The notes below the pieces were generated by a model. The model worked only from the letters and a program-made list of their open reading frames with translations, was not told the DNA's origin and ran no database searches. A program made the position numbers and the translations under genes. From positions 1 to 39,581 of the forward strand of contig NZ_DRGY01000131.1 in NCBI RefSeq assembly GCF_011049865.1: DNA of 39,581 nt, given 5' to 3'. The DNA is from Marinobacter antarcticus (GTDB lineage Bacteria; Pseudomonadota; Gammaproteobacteria; Pseudomonadales; Oleiphilaceae). Shown here piece after piece: positions 1 through 8,429 of the stretch; positions within the stretch are counted from its first letter, which is position 1, and every line of letters starts with the position of its first letter.

Positions 1-78
1 CCGGTTATGGGGTGGCAAGAGCTTGTTGAGAACTGCCGCTTTACGTTCATCGGAATAGCGTGGCATGTGTGCATCCAT
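1..78 (-). CDS. Transposase N-terminus (partial, runs off window)
   Basis: Twenty-six codons run from an ATG at 78 to the window edge, giving a start MDAHMPRYSDERKAAVLNKL. This resembles the first helix of helix-turn-helix OrfA proteins of IS3-type elements, which recognise the IS ends. A purine-rich stretch (GGGGGCGGT) precedes the ATG at 78; an in-frame ATG at 66 is the alternative. The catalytic DDE part is not in the window, so activity cannot be judged. Confidence 0.55.
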   Translation of the reverse strand, partial: MDAHMPRYSDERKAAVLNKLLPPHNR

Positions 79-137
79 ACCGCCCCCTGTGATGTGGTTT
101 CAGGCAAAACTGCCTACTGGACAACTAGGCTGACACA
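1..137 (-). mobile_element. End of an insertion sequence, probably IS3-type (left window edge)
   Basis: The first 137 bases look like the 5' end of an insertion sequence entering the window on the minus strand. Read on that strand, the element would begin TGTGTCAGCCTAG at 137 and reach a transposase start about 60 bases later. Position 137 is chosen because the flanking LolA-like protein loses similarity just beyond it and because the element then begins with TG, as IS3 members do. The other end is outside the window, so neither inverted repeats nor a target duplication can be checked. Family assignment rests on 26 transposase residues and is tentative. Confidence 0.6.
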
Positions 138-544
138 GGGGGGATATAGTCGTCGACAAAGGAGCTTTCCTTAACTAGGTCATCGTTGCTGAAGTTGGAG
201 CCCATCCAGGGCTGGAGCATCATGGAGGGCGGGATCTTGATGGTGCGATCCACCTTGGGCAGATAGTTCCACATAGCGTCACCGATGCGCAGCGAGCCGA
301 TGCCGGCTTCCTTTTTGGGAGCATGGATGCGAATCAGCGCCTTCTCGGGCCGATCCATCCAAGCCTCCAGTTTCAGTTCCCGGGCCCAATATTCGGTTTC
401 GATGCGCATGGTAAACCGACCGTGGTTGCTGTCCGACCACAGCGTGTCTTCCATCCCTTCAATCAATGATTCCGCCGAGGGGGCAGCACCAAGCGCAATA
501 CCCGGAAAAACTCCAATAAAAGCGATCACTGATAGGCGTTTCAT
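125..544 (-). pseudogene. Outer membrane lipoprotein-sorting protein (LolA-like), C-terminus removed by IS
   Basis: The ATG at 544 gives a Sec-type signal peptide (MKRLSVIAFIGVFPGIALGA) and then a LolA/LolB-fold sequence of the COG2834 outer-membrane lipoprotein-sorting type, with motifs such as EAWMDRPEKALIRI, GDAMWNYLP and MLQPWMGSNFSNDDL. Such proteins are periplasmic lipid or lipoprotein carriers and often lie beside MMPL/RND exporters. Family members are about 250 residues. Here only about 135 are native: after the residues SSFVDDY the frame enters the IS and stops six codons later. The gene is therefore broken. An in-frame start further upstream (652) would place the signal peptide internally and is not favoured. 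Confidence 0.75.
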
Positions 545-970
545 ACACTGCTTCCTTGAGCTGATCATTTGTCCAGAATCATCCCGGATGGTAACTCGAA
601 AACCGATTTTTTCACCACTTCCCGTTTTCCAATTGAAGCCGATAGCTAACACTGTCTGACCTAGCCTAGCGTCTTGCTTTCTGAATAAGCTACCGCATCA
701 TCACCTCACAAGCACTGACTGATCGATTATTGACCTCTCGGACACACTCTGTTTGACCCTGCCTTGTTTACGCCGTGTTTCATATCACCATTCAGCTTCA
801 ATTAAGCTTGGTAGTGTAGGATTAGGTTTGATGAGGCTTGAGAGATACACGCTTGCTTTTTCGCTTGATATTAGGATTATTTATAGGTTTTGAGCCCGAA
901 GGTAAGCATCGTTGATGCAAAGTGGCAAGCCGTCGGCTGGTGGTGGTTACATTGCTTGAGGAGAGAGACG
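545..970. other. Intergenic region between divergent genes
   Basis: This 426-base stretch separates the LolA-like gene (minus) from the YHS gene (plus) and should hold promoters for both. I see no convincing coding frame, no clear palindromic operator and none of the phased TTCAG repeats found elsewhere in the window. The part from about 770 to 890 is AT-rich and holds loose -35/-10 candidates (TTGCTT at 853 with AT-rich hexamers near 876-883), too weak to assign. A purine-rich site (GAGGAGAGAGA) lies just before the ATG at 971. Confidence 0.4.
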
Positions 971-1324
971 ATGAACGAACTGGGATACTTCATGCTTTGG
1001 GCGGGAATCATCTTCCTGATGATGCGTTTTGGCTGCGGTGCTCATGTGATGGGCCACGGACACGGTAAGACCAAGCATGGCAAGGGGCCACCGGAAGGGC
1101 AGAGCACCGAGGGGCTGCGTTGGACGCCACCCGCTGACGACGTAGACCCCGTATGTGGCAAGACCGTCAGCACTGAAACGGCCAAGCCAAGCGTCTATGA
1201 CGGCCATGTCTATTACTTCTGCTCGCGTGACTGCCGGGAACGCTTCGAAGCCGCACCCGAGCAATATCTCACCGGTGATGATGCCAAGCACACAACCGCC
1301 CAACCGGAGAACGAACATGTCTGA
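971..1324 (+). CDS. YHS-domain small membrane protein, likely metal-binding
   Basis: This 117-residue protein has one N-terminal membrane segment (residues 5-22), then a Gly/His/Lys-rich linker (HVMGHGHGKTKHGKG), then a YHS domain at about 59-100 with DPVCGK, Cys62, Cys84 and Cys88 (YYFCSRDC). YHS domains bind metal, and copies fused to Cu+-ATPases are common; the second Cu+-ATPase in this window carries one. The start at 971 is chosen because GAGGAGAGAGA lies just upstream. An in-frame start at 890 would add 27 residues without a ribosome site. It overlaps the next gene by eight bases, suggesting translational coupling. A role as a metal-handling accessory in the envelope is inference. Confidence 0.8.
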   Translation: MNELGYFMLWAGIIFLMMRFGCGAHVMGHGHGKTKHGKGPPEGQSTEGLRWTPPADDVDPVCGKTVSTETAKPSVYDGHVYYFCSRDCRERFEAAPEQYLTGDDAKHTTAQPENEHV

Positions 1325-1655
1325 CGTCGAGACTGCTTCGAGCACCAAGCTTAAACTTCGCTATGGTACACCCTTGCCGATTCAAACCGTGCCACGGATC
1401 CCGGTGATCGCCTTGGGGATGAGCCTAGGTCTGTTCCTGGCCGTGACCTTCAGCCTATGCGTCGGTTTCGACCTGTTGTTTCCCGGCCAGGCGATGTATG
1501 AGAGTTGGTTGCGCCTGCTGCCTGGCTTCACTTGGTTGAGCTGGCCAAGTTTTTTCCTGGGCCTGGCGGAAAGCTTCGGTTATGGCTGGTACGTGGCGCT
1601 AATCTTTGGTCCTCTCTACAACTTCTTTGTCACTCGTATCAATCAGCGGAGATGA
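1317..1655 (+). CDS. DUF5676-type two-helix membrane protein
   Basis: This 112-residue protein has two predicted membrane segments (about 30-55 and 76-103) joined by an aromatic loop rich in Trp and Leu. The pattern, ending YNFFVTRINQRR, matches small membrane proteins of the DUF5676 type, which are often encoded next to YHS proteins and metal transporters. Function is unknown. The start at 1317 overlaps the end of the YHS gene (ATGTCTGA), a typical coupling arrangement. An in-frame start at 1155 would read through the whole YHS gene and is rejected. Confidence 0.7.
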   Translation: MSDVETASSTKLKLRYGTPLPIQTVPRIPVIALGMSLGLFLAVTFSLCVGFDLLFPGQAMYESWLRLLPGFTWLSWPSFFLGLAESFGYGWYVALIFGPLYNFFVTRINQRR

Positions 1656-1754
1656 GCTTGAGGCCATCTCGCCTACATGCCTCAAATGCTGCCAAGCAGA
1701 TATCGAAGGCGTGTGCGGCGTTATCAATTCTGTCTCAAGACAAGGATAAGTCCT

Positions 1755-2687
1755 ATGGATACTGAAAGCAGCAGTCACGGCCAGGCGGGGCACATGCCCA
1801 CCAGTGGGCCCGGCATGGCCATATCGGCCTGGCTGACAGGCATCTACTTCTTCATCGAGATGGGTATTGGCCTCTGGACCGGCTCTATCGCGGTGATCTC
1901 GGATGCCTTTCATACCTTCTCGGCCGTGGGCGGCGTATTGGTGGCCATCACTGCCGCCCGGCTCGCGCGCCGCCCCGCGAACGAGGCGCGCAGCTTTGGC
2001 TGGTACCGTGCCGAAATCGTCGGGGCGCTGGTCAATGGCGGTTTCCTGCTCGGCATGGCGCTCGTCGTGATCGCGATGGGCACGATGAGGCTCACGGATC
2101 CCATCGACTTGCCCACGGGGCCAATGCTGTGGGCCGCCGCCGGCGGCTTGTTCACCGAATTCATTTCGCTGGGCTTGATCTGGAAGCAGAGCCGCACCGA
2201 CCTCAACGTGCGTGGTGCGCTGTGGCATATCATCCAGACCTTCGTGGGTAGCATTCTGATCATCGTGACCGCTCTGGTGATCCGCTATACCGGTTTCCTG
2301 CTGATCGACCCGATCCTGGGTATCGCTTTCGGCGTGGTGCTGATCTGGGCGAGTTGGGGCATCCTGCGCGACGCCGCTCATCTGCTAATGGAGGGAACGC
2401 CCGCCGAGGTCAGCCTGGCCGAGGTGGCCGAAGCACTGGAGACCCTCGACGGCGTTTCTGATGCGCACCACGTCCATGCCTGGGCGCTGACCAGCGGACG
2501 CTACGTGTTCTCAGGCCATCTGCGGATCACCGACGGCGCCGATTCACAGGCGGTGTTGAAGACCGCCTACGGCATGCTGAAAGAGAAATACGGCTTCTTC
2601 TTCGCCACCTTGCAGGTGGAAACCGCCTGCCTTGACGAGTCCGGCGCCGAGGCCATCGATATCACGCGTACGGCCGGCGGGAGTTGA
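1755..2687 (+). CDS. Cation diffusion facilitator (CDF) transporter with altered metal site
   Basis: This 310-residue inner-membrane protein has the CDF layout: six membrane segments and a C-terminal cytoplasmic domain (HHVHAWALTSGRY at about 238-250). The loop FGWYRAEIVGALVNG is typical of the ZitB/CzcD branch, which exports Zn, Co or Cd by proton antiport. In ZitB-like proteins, HxxxD motifs in TM2 and TM5 form the transport site. Here they read H53-T-F-S-A57 and H158-I-I-Q-T162, so both aspartates are missing while both histidines remain. Specificity is therefore uncertain. AAGGA at 1742-1746 supports the ATG at 1755. Two bases separate it from the EamA gene, so the two are probably cotranscribed. 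Confidence 0.85.
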   Translation: MDTESSSHGQAGHMPTSGPGMAISAWLTGIYFFIEMGIGLWTGSIAVISDAFHTFSAVGGVLVAITAARLARRPANEARSFGWYRAEIVGALVNGGFLLGMALVVIAMGTMRLTDPIDLPTGPMLWAAAGGLFTEFISLGLIWKQSRTDLNVRGALWHIIQTFVGSILIIVTALVIRYTGFLLIDPILGIAFGVVLIWASWGILRDAAHLLMEGTPAEVSLAEVAEALETLDGVSDAHHVHAWALTSGRYVFSGHLRITDGADSQAVLKTAYGMLKEKYGFFFATLQVETACLDESGAEAIDITRTAGGS

Positions 2688-2689
2688 GC

Positions 2690-3604
2690 ATGAAAACCTT
2701 GCTCCTGCTGGCGTTGATTACGATTTCCGAGGCGACCATCGGCGTGTTCGTCAAGCTCACCGACGGGCTGATTGCCGTTCAGACGCTGACGTTTTATGCG
2801 ATGGCCTTCGCGGCCGTCTTTCTGTTCATCGCACGCGCTCTGGCGAGCGGCGAATGGCCGCAATTCCCCAAAGGCAATGTGCGGGACACAGCTCTCATCG
2901 GCGTATTAATCGCGGCTCAGGGCGGCGCGTTCAACTTCGCCATGACATTGGTGCCGATTGCAAATGCGGTGATCTTCTGGAGCATCGCTCCATTTTTCGT
3001 ATTCATTTTCTCGGCGGTGTTTTTGGGTGAGAAGGCGCGCAAGAGTTACATCCTTATCTTCGCCATTGCCCTGATCGGCATTGCCATTGCCAATCCACTT
3101 GGCGGTGGCAATATGCTGGGCAATTTCGTGGCTCTTGCCACCGGTGCGATCTATGCCGCGATGGTGACCTATATGCGCCATGAGGGTAAGACCGAGACGG
3201 GTAACGATATTGCCTGGTCACTGCTGATCGCCGCGCTAGTGCTCTCGCCCGCGCTTCTGCTCGCCGGTCCCGGGGCCGTCGCAACCCTGATCCCCTACTC
3301 GGCACTCGGCATGAGTCTGCCCGTCATGCTCTGGGCCCTGGGCCTGGGTGTGATCTCCACGGGCTTCGCTTACTTCGGTATCTCCATTGTGTTGAAGACC
3401 ATCAACGCCAATGTCTATGCCCTCACCGATATCATCGTCTCGCCCATTGTGGCCTCGACACTGGGCTATCTGATCTTTGCCGAAGTGCCAGGAAAAGGGA
3501 TGCTTTATGGCGGTGCGATGCTGCTCGGTGCCGGGTTCTGGCTATCATGGGAAATGTCAAAAGCGGAAAATAATCGTGCCGTTCATCCTTGTCAGGGCGC
3601 ATGA
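2690..3604 (+). CDS. EamA/DMT-family transporter
   Basis: This 304-residue protein has about ten hydrophobic segments in two repeated halves, as in EamA (drug/metabolite transporter) proteins, which export metabolites or amino acids across the inner membrane. Motifs include TLVPIANAVIFWSIAPFFVF in the first half and STGFAYFGISIVLK in the second. The ATG at 2690 follows GGCGGGAG and sits two bases after the CDF stop; the TTG at 2684 is less likely. The pairing with a CDF protein is suggestive, but the substrate cannot be read from the sequence. A later minus-strand EamA gene (8430-9329) is only a distant relative. Confidence 0.8.
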   Translation: MKTLLLLALITISEATIGVFVKLTDGLIAVQTLTFYAMAFAAVFLFIARALASGEWPQFPKGNVRDTALIGVLIAAQGGAFNFAMTLVPIANAVIFWSIAPFFVFIFSAVFLGEKARKSYILIFAIALIGIAIANPLGGGNMLGNFVALATGAIYAAMVTYMRHEGKTETGNDIAWSLLIAALVLSPALLLAGPGAVATLIPYSALGMSLPVMLWALGLGVISTGFAYFGISIVLKTINANVYALTDIIVSPIVASTLGYLIFAEVPGKGMLYGGAMLLGAGFWLSWEMSKAENNRAVHPCQGA

Positions 3605-3858
3605 AATCGATAACGTTGGTATGTCCTCGTGCGCCAACCGCCCAAGCCGGCCGTCCATGGTGAAGGAAATACACCTGTCTGTTCGTCGCCGGGCGGACGT
3701 TATCTCTTTCATATCTGGCCGATGGTGCTGATCGCGACCACCGCTCTCTAGGCTAAGGCCTGCCTGTTCAGGCTACGCACCACCTAGACACGATCTGGCT
3801 ATGGCACCTCAAGCGCGTGTTCAAGATCGCCATCGAAGCCTATGGAAAAGCGCTAGAT

Positions 3859-4800
3859 TTACGGTGCCTTGGCGTCCTCCAGGTAGCGGAAGAAGTCCGA
3901 ATCGGCGCTCAGCATGATGGTACTGTTTTGCCCCAACGCACGGTAGCTTTCCAACGTGCGGAAGAACGAGTAAAACTCGGGATCGGCACCAAAGGCCTTG
4001 CCGTAGATGCCGGTGGCCTCAGCATCGGCGTTGCCGCGAATTTCCTCGGCTTTGCGAGCGGCTTCGGAGCGAATGCGCTGAAGATCGCGCTGCATATTGC
4101 CCAGGATTTCCTGGCTGCGGCCCATGCCTTCGGAGCGGAATCGCTCGGCGATCGACTGGCGCTCAGCGATCATCCGGCTTTCGACCTGCTTGCGTACTGA
4201 GTTGATATAGTTGACCCGCTTGATGCGCACATCGTCGAGCTCAATACCTAGCCGCGGCATGGAATCCTGGGCGCGGGCAAGAATTTCCTGCTCCAGCCGC
4301 TCGCGTCCCAGCTTGGGCTGCTTCTCCAGATTCACGTCGGCGCGCTCGGCCAGTGCGGGATCGTCAAGTTCATCGACATCCACGGCCCAGTCCTTGGAGC
4401 GCACGATTTCCTCAAGCTCGGTTGACGAGACCATGTCGCGAACCACCGAGTCAACGATGTCGTCAAGCCGAGTGCGTGCGCCGGCCTCGTCGCGCACGCT
4501 GGTCAAAAATAGCAGCGGATCAGTGATCCGCCAGCGCGCCGTGGTATCGACCAGGATGAACTCGCGGCCAAGCGTGGGAATCTGCGTAACGTCGCCGTCC
4601 CAGACCAGCAGGCGCTTGTCGAAGTAACGGACCTGCTGCCAGGGCAACTTAATTTTTAGCCCGGGCTCACTGACCACGCTACCGATAGGTTCACCGAACT
4701 GGACGATGATGGCCTGCTCGGCCTCGTCAACGGTATAGAACACGAAGTTTCCGATTGCGATCAGCACGACCGCAACAATTGCCAAGAGTATCGGTTTCAT
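3859..4800 (-). CDS. hflC: HflC-type SPFH/prohibitin membrane protein
   Basis: This 313-residue protein has an N-terminal membrane anchor (residues 4-24) followed by an SPFH/prohibitin domain (YTVDEAEQAIIVQFGEPIG) and a helical C-terminal half with the HflC motif EGMGRSQEILGNMQRDLQ. In E. coli, HflC pairs with HflK as a periplasm-facing complex that encloses and modulates the FtsH protease. It overlaps hflK by four bases (ATGA), the usual hflKC arrangement. Chromosomal hflKC normally sits after hfq and hflX; here those genes are absent and an AI-2E-type gene lies upstream. This may be an extra copy, but the rest of the genome is needed to know. Confidence 0.93.
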   Translation of the reverse strand: MKPILLAIVAVVLIAIGNFVFYTVDEAEQAIIVQFGEPIGSVVSEPGLKIKLPWQQVRYFDKRLLVWDGDVTQIPTLGREFILVDTTARWRITDPLLFLTSVRDEAGARTRLDDIVDSVVRDMVSSTELEEIVRSKDWAVDVDELDDPALAERADVNLEKQPKLGRERLEQEILARAQDSMPRLGIELDDVRIKRVNYINSVRKQVESRMIAERQSIAERFRSEGMGRSQEILGNMQRDLQRIRSEAARKAEEIRGNADAEATGIYGKAFGADPEFYSFFRTLESYRALGQNSTIMLSADSDFFRYLEDAKAP

Positions 4801-5834
4801 TCGTCATCTCCAGCATTGCGGGCGCGGCGGTTGACATCGAGTAGCGGCAGCGGGCTCACCTGGCCGTCCTGGACGACCAGCACCTGGCCAATGTTGGGCA
4901 GTATCTCGTTGATGGTTTCCAGGTACAACCGAGAGCGGGTCACCTCGGGGGCCTGCAGGTACTCGGCGAGCACCGCGGAGAAGCGCGCGCTTTCGCCCAG
5001 CGCCCGATTGACGCGCTCGGTGGCATAGCCCTCGGCCTCGGCGACGGTGCGCAGGGCCGCGCCCTCGGCGTTGGGAATTTCCTGGTTGACGCGCTTCTGT
5101 GCCTCGTTGATCGTGCGTTCGCGCTCCTGGCGGGCTTCGTTGACCTCGTTGAATGCCGGCTGCACGGCCGGTGGCGGCACCACATCCTGCATTTCCACGG
5201 TATTGATCCGGATGCCGGCGTTGTAACCGTCCATGATCTCCTGAATCTCGCCGCCCGCCTTCTGCTGGATTTCGACGCGCCCGACCGTGAGCACTTCGGA
5301 GCCGAGCATGTTGCCGACAATGCGGCGCATCACGGATTCGGAGATATCGCGCAGCGTGCGCGTCGACTCGCGCATTTCGTACAGGAACTCGATCGGGTCT
5401 TCGATACGGTACTGGACCACCCATTCGACGTCGATCATGTTGAGGTCGCCAGTAAGCATCAGCGACTCGTCTTCGAATTGCTGACTGCTGTAGGTGGTGC
5501 TATCGCCGTCGCGAGTGCCCTGAGTGCGGAAACCGAATTCCTGCTTGAGCACCCGCTCGGTGGCCACGTGCTGCACCTGATCGATGCCGAACGGGATCTT
5601 GAAGTGCAGGCCCGGGTCGGTGATACCGACGACCGCGCCGAAACGCTTGACCACGGCCCGTTCCTCGGGCTGGACGGTATAAAACGCGCTGAACGCGCCC
5701 CAGATCACCAGCACCAGTATGGCGATCCCAATGACGCCCTTTGGCGCCCCGCCGCTGCCGAGCTTGGTGAACAACTCGGTCAGGTCCGGCGGGCCTTGCC
5801 GGCCGCGACCGTTTGAATCTACGGATTGAATCAT
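4797..5834 (-). CDS. hflK: HflK-type SPFH/prohibitin membrane protein
   Basis: This 345-residue protein has a Gly/Pro-rich N-terminus (NGRGRQGPPDLTELF), one membrane segment (about 34-53) and an SPFH domain beginning YTVQPEERAVVKRFG. The typical HflK segments EMQDVVPPPAVQPAFNEV and a coiled helical region rich in EAEGYA follow. It forms the HflKC complex around FtsH. The ATG at 5834 has GGAG six bases upstream and is preferred over the in-frame ATG at 5846, which lacks a ribosome site. Compared with E. coli HflK (about 419 residues), the N- and C-terminal tails are short. No ftsH gene is present in the window. Confidence 0.93.
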   Translation of the reverse strand: MIQSVDSNGRGRQGPPDLTELFTKLGSGGAPKGVIGIAILVLVIWGAFSAFYTVQPEERAVVKRFGAVVGITDPGLHFKIPFGIDQVQHVATERVLKQEFGFRTQGTRDGDSTTYSSQQFEDESLMLTGDLNMIDVEWVVQYRIEDPIEFLYEMRESTRTLRDISESVMRRIVGNMLGSEVLTVGRVEIQQKAGGEIQEIMDGYNAGIRINTVEMQDVVPPPAVQPAFNEVNEARQERERTINEAQKRVNQEIPNAEGAALRTVAEAEGYATERVNRALGESARFSAVLAEYLQAPEVTRSRLYLETINEILPNIGQVLVVQDGQVSPLPLLDVNRRARNAGDDE

Positions 5835-5875
5835 GCCGTACTCCATTAAAATCGATCACATCAGTCTAACGGTTT

Positions 5876-5896
5876 CCGCCTGGCCGGGACAGGCGG
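5876..5896. other. Perfect 7-bp hairpin upstream of hflK
   Basis: CCGCCTG at 5876-5882 pairs with CAGGCGG at 5890-5896 around a 7-base loop. It lies between the AI-2E-type gene and hflK, both on the minus strand. No T-run follows on either strand, so it is not a standard intrinsic terminator; it may act as an mRNA processing or attenuation stem. Confidence 0.4.
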
Positions 5897-5954
5897 CATT
5901 CAGTGCGATGGATTTCAAAACCATCTCGCGCGAAGACGCCAGGATGCTCCCAGG

Positions 5955-7028
5955 TTAGTCCGTTGGCCGTCGATCCGGTGCACTGCGGCTGAGCAGGGTG
6001 GCGAATGGCCGCAACGCGGGGATATGGTCAAAAACAATCACGATCGTGGCGGTGAGCAACACCCCGATCAGCATGCCAGCCAGGCCCCAGATCCAGCCCC
6101 AGAAAACAATGGAAACAAGCACTACCAGTGGTGAAATGGCCAGACTACGGCCTGTCAGGCGGGGATCGACGATATTGCCCAGCAATTGCTGGATGACGAT
6201 CAACCCGGAGATCGCCACCAGTGCCCACGCAGATCCAAACTGCAGCAAGGCGATGACTGCCGCCGGAACCACGGCGATGGTGGAGCCGATATAAGGAATA
6301 TAGTTGAGCAGAAAAATAACGATCCCCCACAACAGTGCGAAATCCACCCCGAGCAGCCACAGCCACAGGCCGCTGATCGCTCCGGTGATCGCGCCGATCA
6401 GGGTTTTGACTACGAGAAACCGGCGCACCTGCTCGGACGCGGTGGCAATCGTTGCCAGGATGGTCTGCATGCGGGTTTCACTGAGGCCGGCGGTCATTGT
6501 TTTCCGCCATTCACCGGCCTCGATCAGCATCAGCAGCACCAGAAAGAACACCAGCAGCAACATGGCCATCAATAGCCACAAATAGCCAAATCCTGATGTC
6601 ATCAAACCCAGCGCCGGCCCATACAGATTGCGAAGTGGCTCGGTGAGGATGTCGGCGTGCATCGCGTGGCGCTCGGCGAGCGCTTGTAACTGCGCCCAGA
6701 GTTGCTGAGCGGCGGCGGCATAAGTCGGCGCTTTGGCCAGTATCATGCTCAGACTGAACCACACGCTCGCCACCAGCACACCAAGCACGGCAAGCAAAAC
6801 GCTCATGCACGCCACAATGCTCAGCCAGCGCAACGGCCGCGGTAACCAAGCATCAAGCCGGCCCTGCAGCGGCCGTAGGATGAGCGTGACGAAAAACGCC
6901 AGCGTCAGTGGCATGGTGACCACATAAGTCGCCTTGAGCGCCCATCCCACCAAAATAACCGTGATCACTGTCAACAGAATGACTATGGTCTGACGTCCGG
7001 GATCTACGCTGGCAGCAGTATTACGCAT
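5955..7028 (-). CDS. AI-2E/PerM-family membrane protein
   Basis: This 357-residue protein has about seven or eight membrane segments in the arrangement of the AI-2E transporter (PerM, TqsA) family. These include the C-terminal signatures FLLNYIPYIGSTIAVVPAAV and GNIVDPRLTGRSLAISPLVV, which identify the family. Some members export autoinducer-2 and others are Na+/H+ antiporters, so the substrate is open. The ATG at 7028 follows a run of seven G with a short spacer and is preferred over a TTG at 7040. It is upstream of and codirectional with hflKC, about 120 bases away with a hairpin between, so cotranscription is possible. Confidence 0.85.
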   Translation of the reverse strand: MRNTAASVDPGRQTIVILLTVITVILVGWALKATYVVTMPLTLAFFVTLILRPLQGRLDAWLPRPLRWLSIVACMSVLLAVLGVLVASVWFSLSMILAKAPTYAAAAQQLWAQLQALAERHAMHADILTEPLRNLYGPALGLMTSGFGYLWLLMAMLLLVFFLVLLMLIEAGEWRKTMTAGLSETRMQTILATIATASEQVRRFLVVKTLIGAITGAISGLWLWLLGVDFALLWGIVIFLLNYIPYIGSTIAVVPAAVIALLQFGSAWALVAISGLIVIQQLLGNIVDPRLTGRSLAISPLVVLVSIVFWGWIWGLAGMLIGVLLTATIVIVFDHIPALRPFATLLSRSAPDRRPTD

Positions 7029-7207
7029 GCGCCCCCCCAATCTATCACGTTGCTTATCGGCAGCTCGCCTATAACCGGCGACACCAGTCCCGCGATTATG
7101 TCAGTCCTGCCCGGAGCTTGCTTCGAATTTCCGCCGCCCCACCTCGGGTGTCACCACGAAGGCTTCGAGCGACACGCAGATCTTGTGATCATTTGAGCGT
7201 TTTAGCC

Positions 7208-8389
7208 TTAACCCGCTGGTACGGCGAAAACCATCACAAAGCCGAGAACAAGTGCAATAACCACGAAATAGAGACGTTCACGACGATTGCGGCAAACGGA
7301 TAGTGCGACCAAGCATTGCAACAGATAGTAAAAAGCGAAGGCACGGGATGCCAGTGCAATAATCTCAAAGGTCGAGCCCGACCAAGCCAGCGCCATGGCG
7401 GCCACACCTACCAGTAAGTAGCCCCAACGCAGCTTGATACGTTGCCGACTGCCCTCCTTCATATTGGCGGCAGCCGCAACGGTATCTGCGACAGCGGCGG
7501 AGAACTGCGAAAGGCTGGCCGCCACGATCAAAGGCACTGGCATAAGTAATGAAGCCGTTGCTGCCAGAATAATGAGGCTGTTGTCGCCGTAATCTCCATT
7601 CAGAGCTGGCACAATGGGTTGTGCCAGCGCAACGAACAGCACATACACACTCAGTGAGAAGTATTGCGACCAACGCGAAGCGCGAATGCGGGTAGGCGCG
7701 TCATAACTTTCACCCAGGTAACGAGTTGTTTCGAAACCCTGCACGATAATCAATGTCCCCGCCACAATCGTTGCAATTTCCCATGCTGAGCGATCTGGCA
7801 TGACAGGTAAGACAAACTTACCCTGTGCCAAAAACTGATTAACATCAAAAATCGCGAATGCGATGAGCAGTGCGATAAGTATTATCAGAGTCACATAAAG
7901 TGCCCAACGCTCAAGTCTTTCCAGCGGGTCCAAACCACCTAGTACCCCGACAATGGTGATTGCGCCGATGATCACCGTAGTCAGCAGACTTTTATTGAAC
8001 ACGGTATCCATTTCGAAATAGGCAAGAACAAAGGCCGAGAGGATATGAACATACAGACATACCGAGACCACATAGGCGGCAACAAGCGCAATACCGGATA
8101 ACCTCTCGAGTAAACTAGTGTATCGTTTGCTGCCCTTGCTCAGCACTGACTCAGCACAAAGGATATTGTGGCGGACTATACTGCCAACCAGAAAAGCGAT
8201 AACCGCTACCACCACCATAGTCGGCAGTGCGAAAGGCCCCACCGCACTTGCCAGAACGGGCACGACGACCAGGAAGCCACTGCCAAAAATTGACGCCAGC
8301 GGCGTAGTCATCGCTGGTACGATTTTTCTGGTCGTGGAGCTATTTTCTAGCTGGCAGGTTGGTTGATTCGATTTTTGGTTTAACGGCAT
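7208..8389 (-). CDS. APC-superfamily-like membrane transporter
   Basis: A protein of about 393 residues with ten to twelve hydrophobic segments. The N-terminal part (PLASIFGSGFLVVVPVLASA), the internal YLGESYDAPTRIRAS segment and the general topology resemble amino-acid permease (APC-type) proteins, but I cannot name a family. The start is uncertain: a GTG at 8440 would overlap the EamA stop by eleven bases, ATG 8389 is used here, and ATG 8311 would begin just before the first membrane helix. None has a strong ribosome site. It is the last gene of a minus-strand run yncE-DUF2933-eamA-this gene, so it probably shares that promoter. Confidence 0.6.
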   Translation of the reverse strand: MPLNQKSNQPTCQLENSSTTRKIVPAMTTPLASIFGSGFLVVVPVLASAVGPFALPTMVVVAVIAFLVGSIVRHNILCAESVLSKGSKRYTSLLERLSGIALVAAYVVSVCLYVHILSAFVLAYFEMDTVFNKSLLTTVIIGAITIVGVLGGLDPLERLERWALYVTLIILIALLIAFAIFDVNQFLAQGKFVLPVMPDRSAWEIATIVAGTLIIVQGFETTRYLGESYDAPTRIRASRWSQYFSLSVYVLFVALAQPIVPALNGDYGDNSLIILAATASLLMPVPLIVAASLSQFSAAVADTVAAAANMKEGSRQRIKLRWGYLLVGVAAMALAWSGSTFEIIALASRAFAFYYLLQCLVALSVCRNRRERLYFVVIALVLGFVMVFAVPAG

Positions 8390-8429
8390 AAGTTTGATTA
8401 TATACTCGTCACCTGGAATGTTCGGGTCT

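Noticed and set aside
285..659. Plus-strand open frame over the LolA-like gene
   Set aside because: Shadow of the minus-strand gene; Ser/Pro-rich translation without domain.
1599..2381. Long minus-strand open frame over the CDF gene
   Set aside because: His/Asp/Gln-rich low-complexity translation typical of an antisense shadow of a GC-rich membrane protein gene.
3780..3860. Possible gene fragment (WLWHLKRVFKIAIEAYG) between eamA and hflC
   Set aside because: Short, without start or ribosome site, and I cannot match it to a family with confidence.
5901..5930. Hairpin with TTTCAAA loop resembling a tRNA-Sec anticodon arm
   Set aside because: No T-arm (GGTTCGA), no acceptor pairing and no CCA around it; only the loop is similar.
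7080..7207. Minus-strand open frame ending EVGRRKFEASSGQD between the AI-2E-type and APC-like genes
   Set aside because: No start codon in a sensible place and no family recognised; could be a decayed gene end but is not supported.
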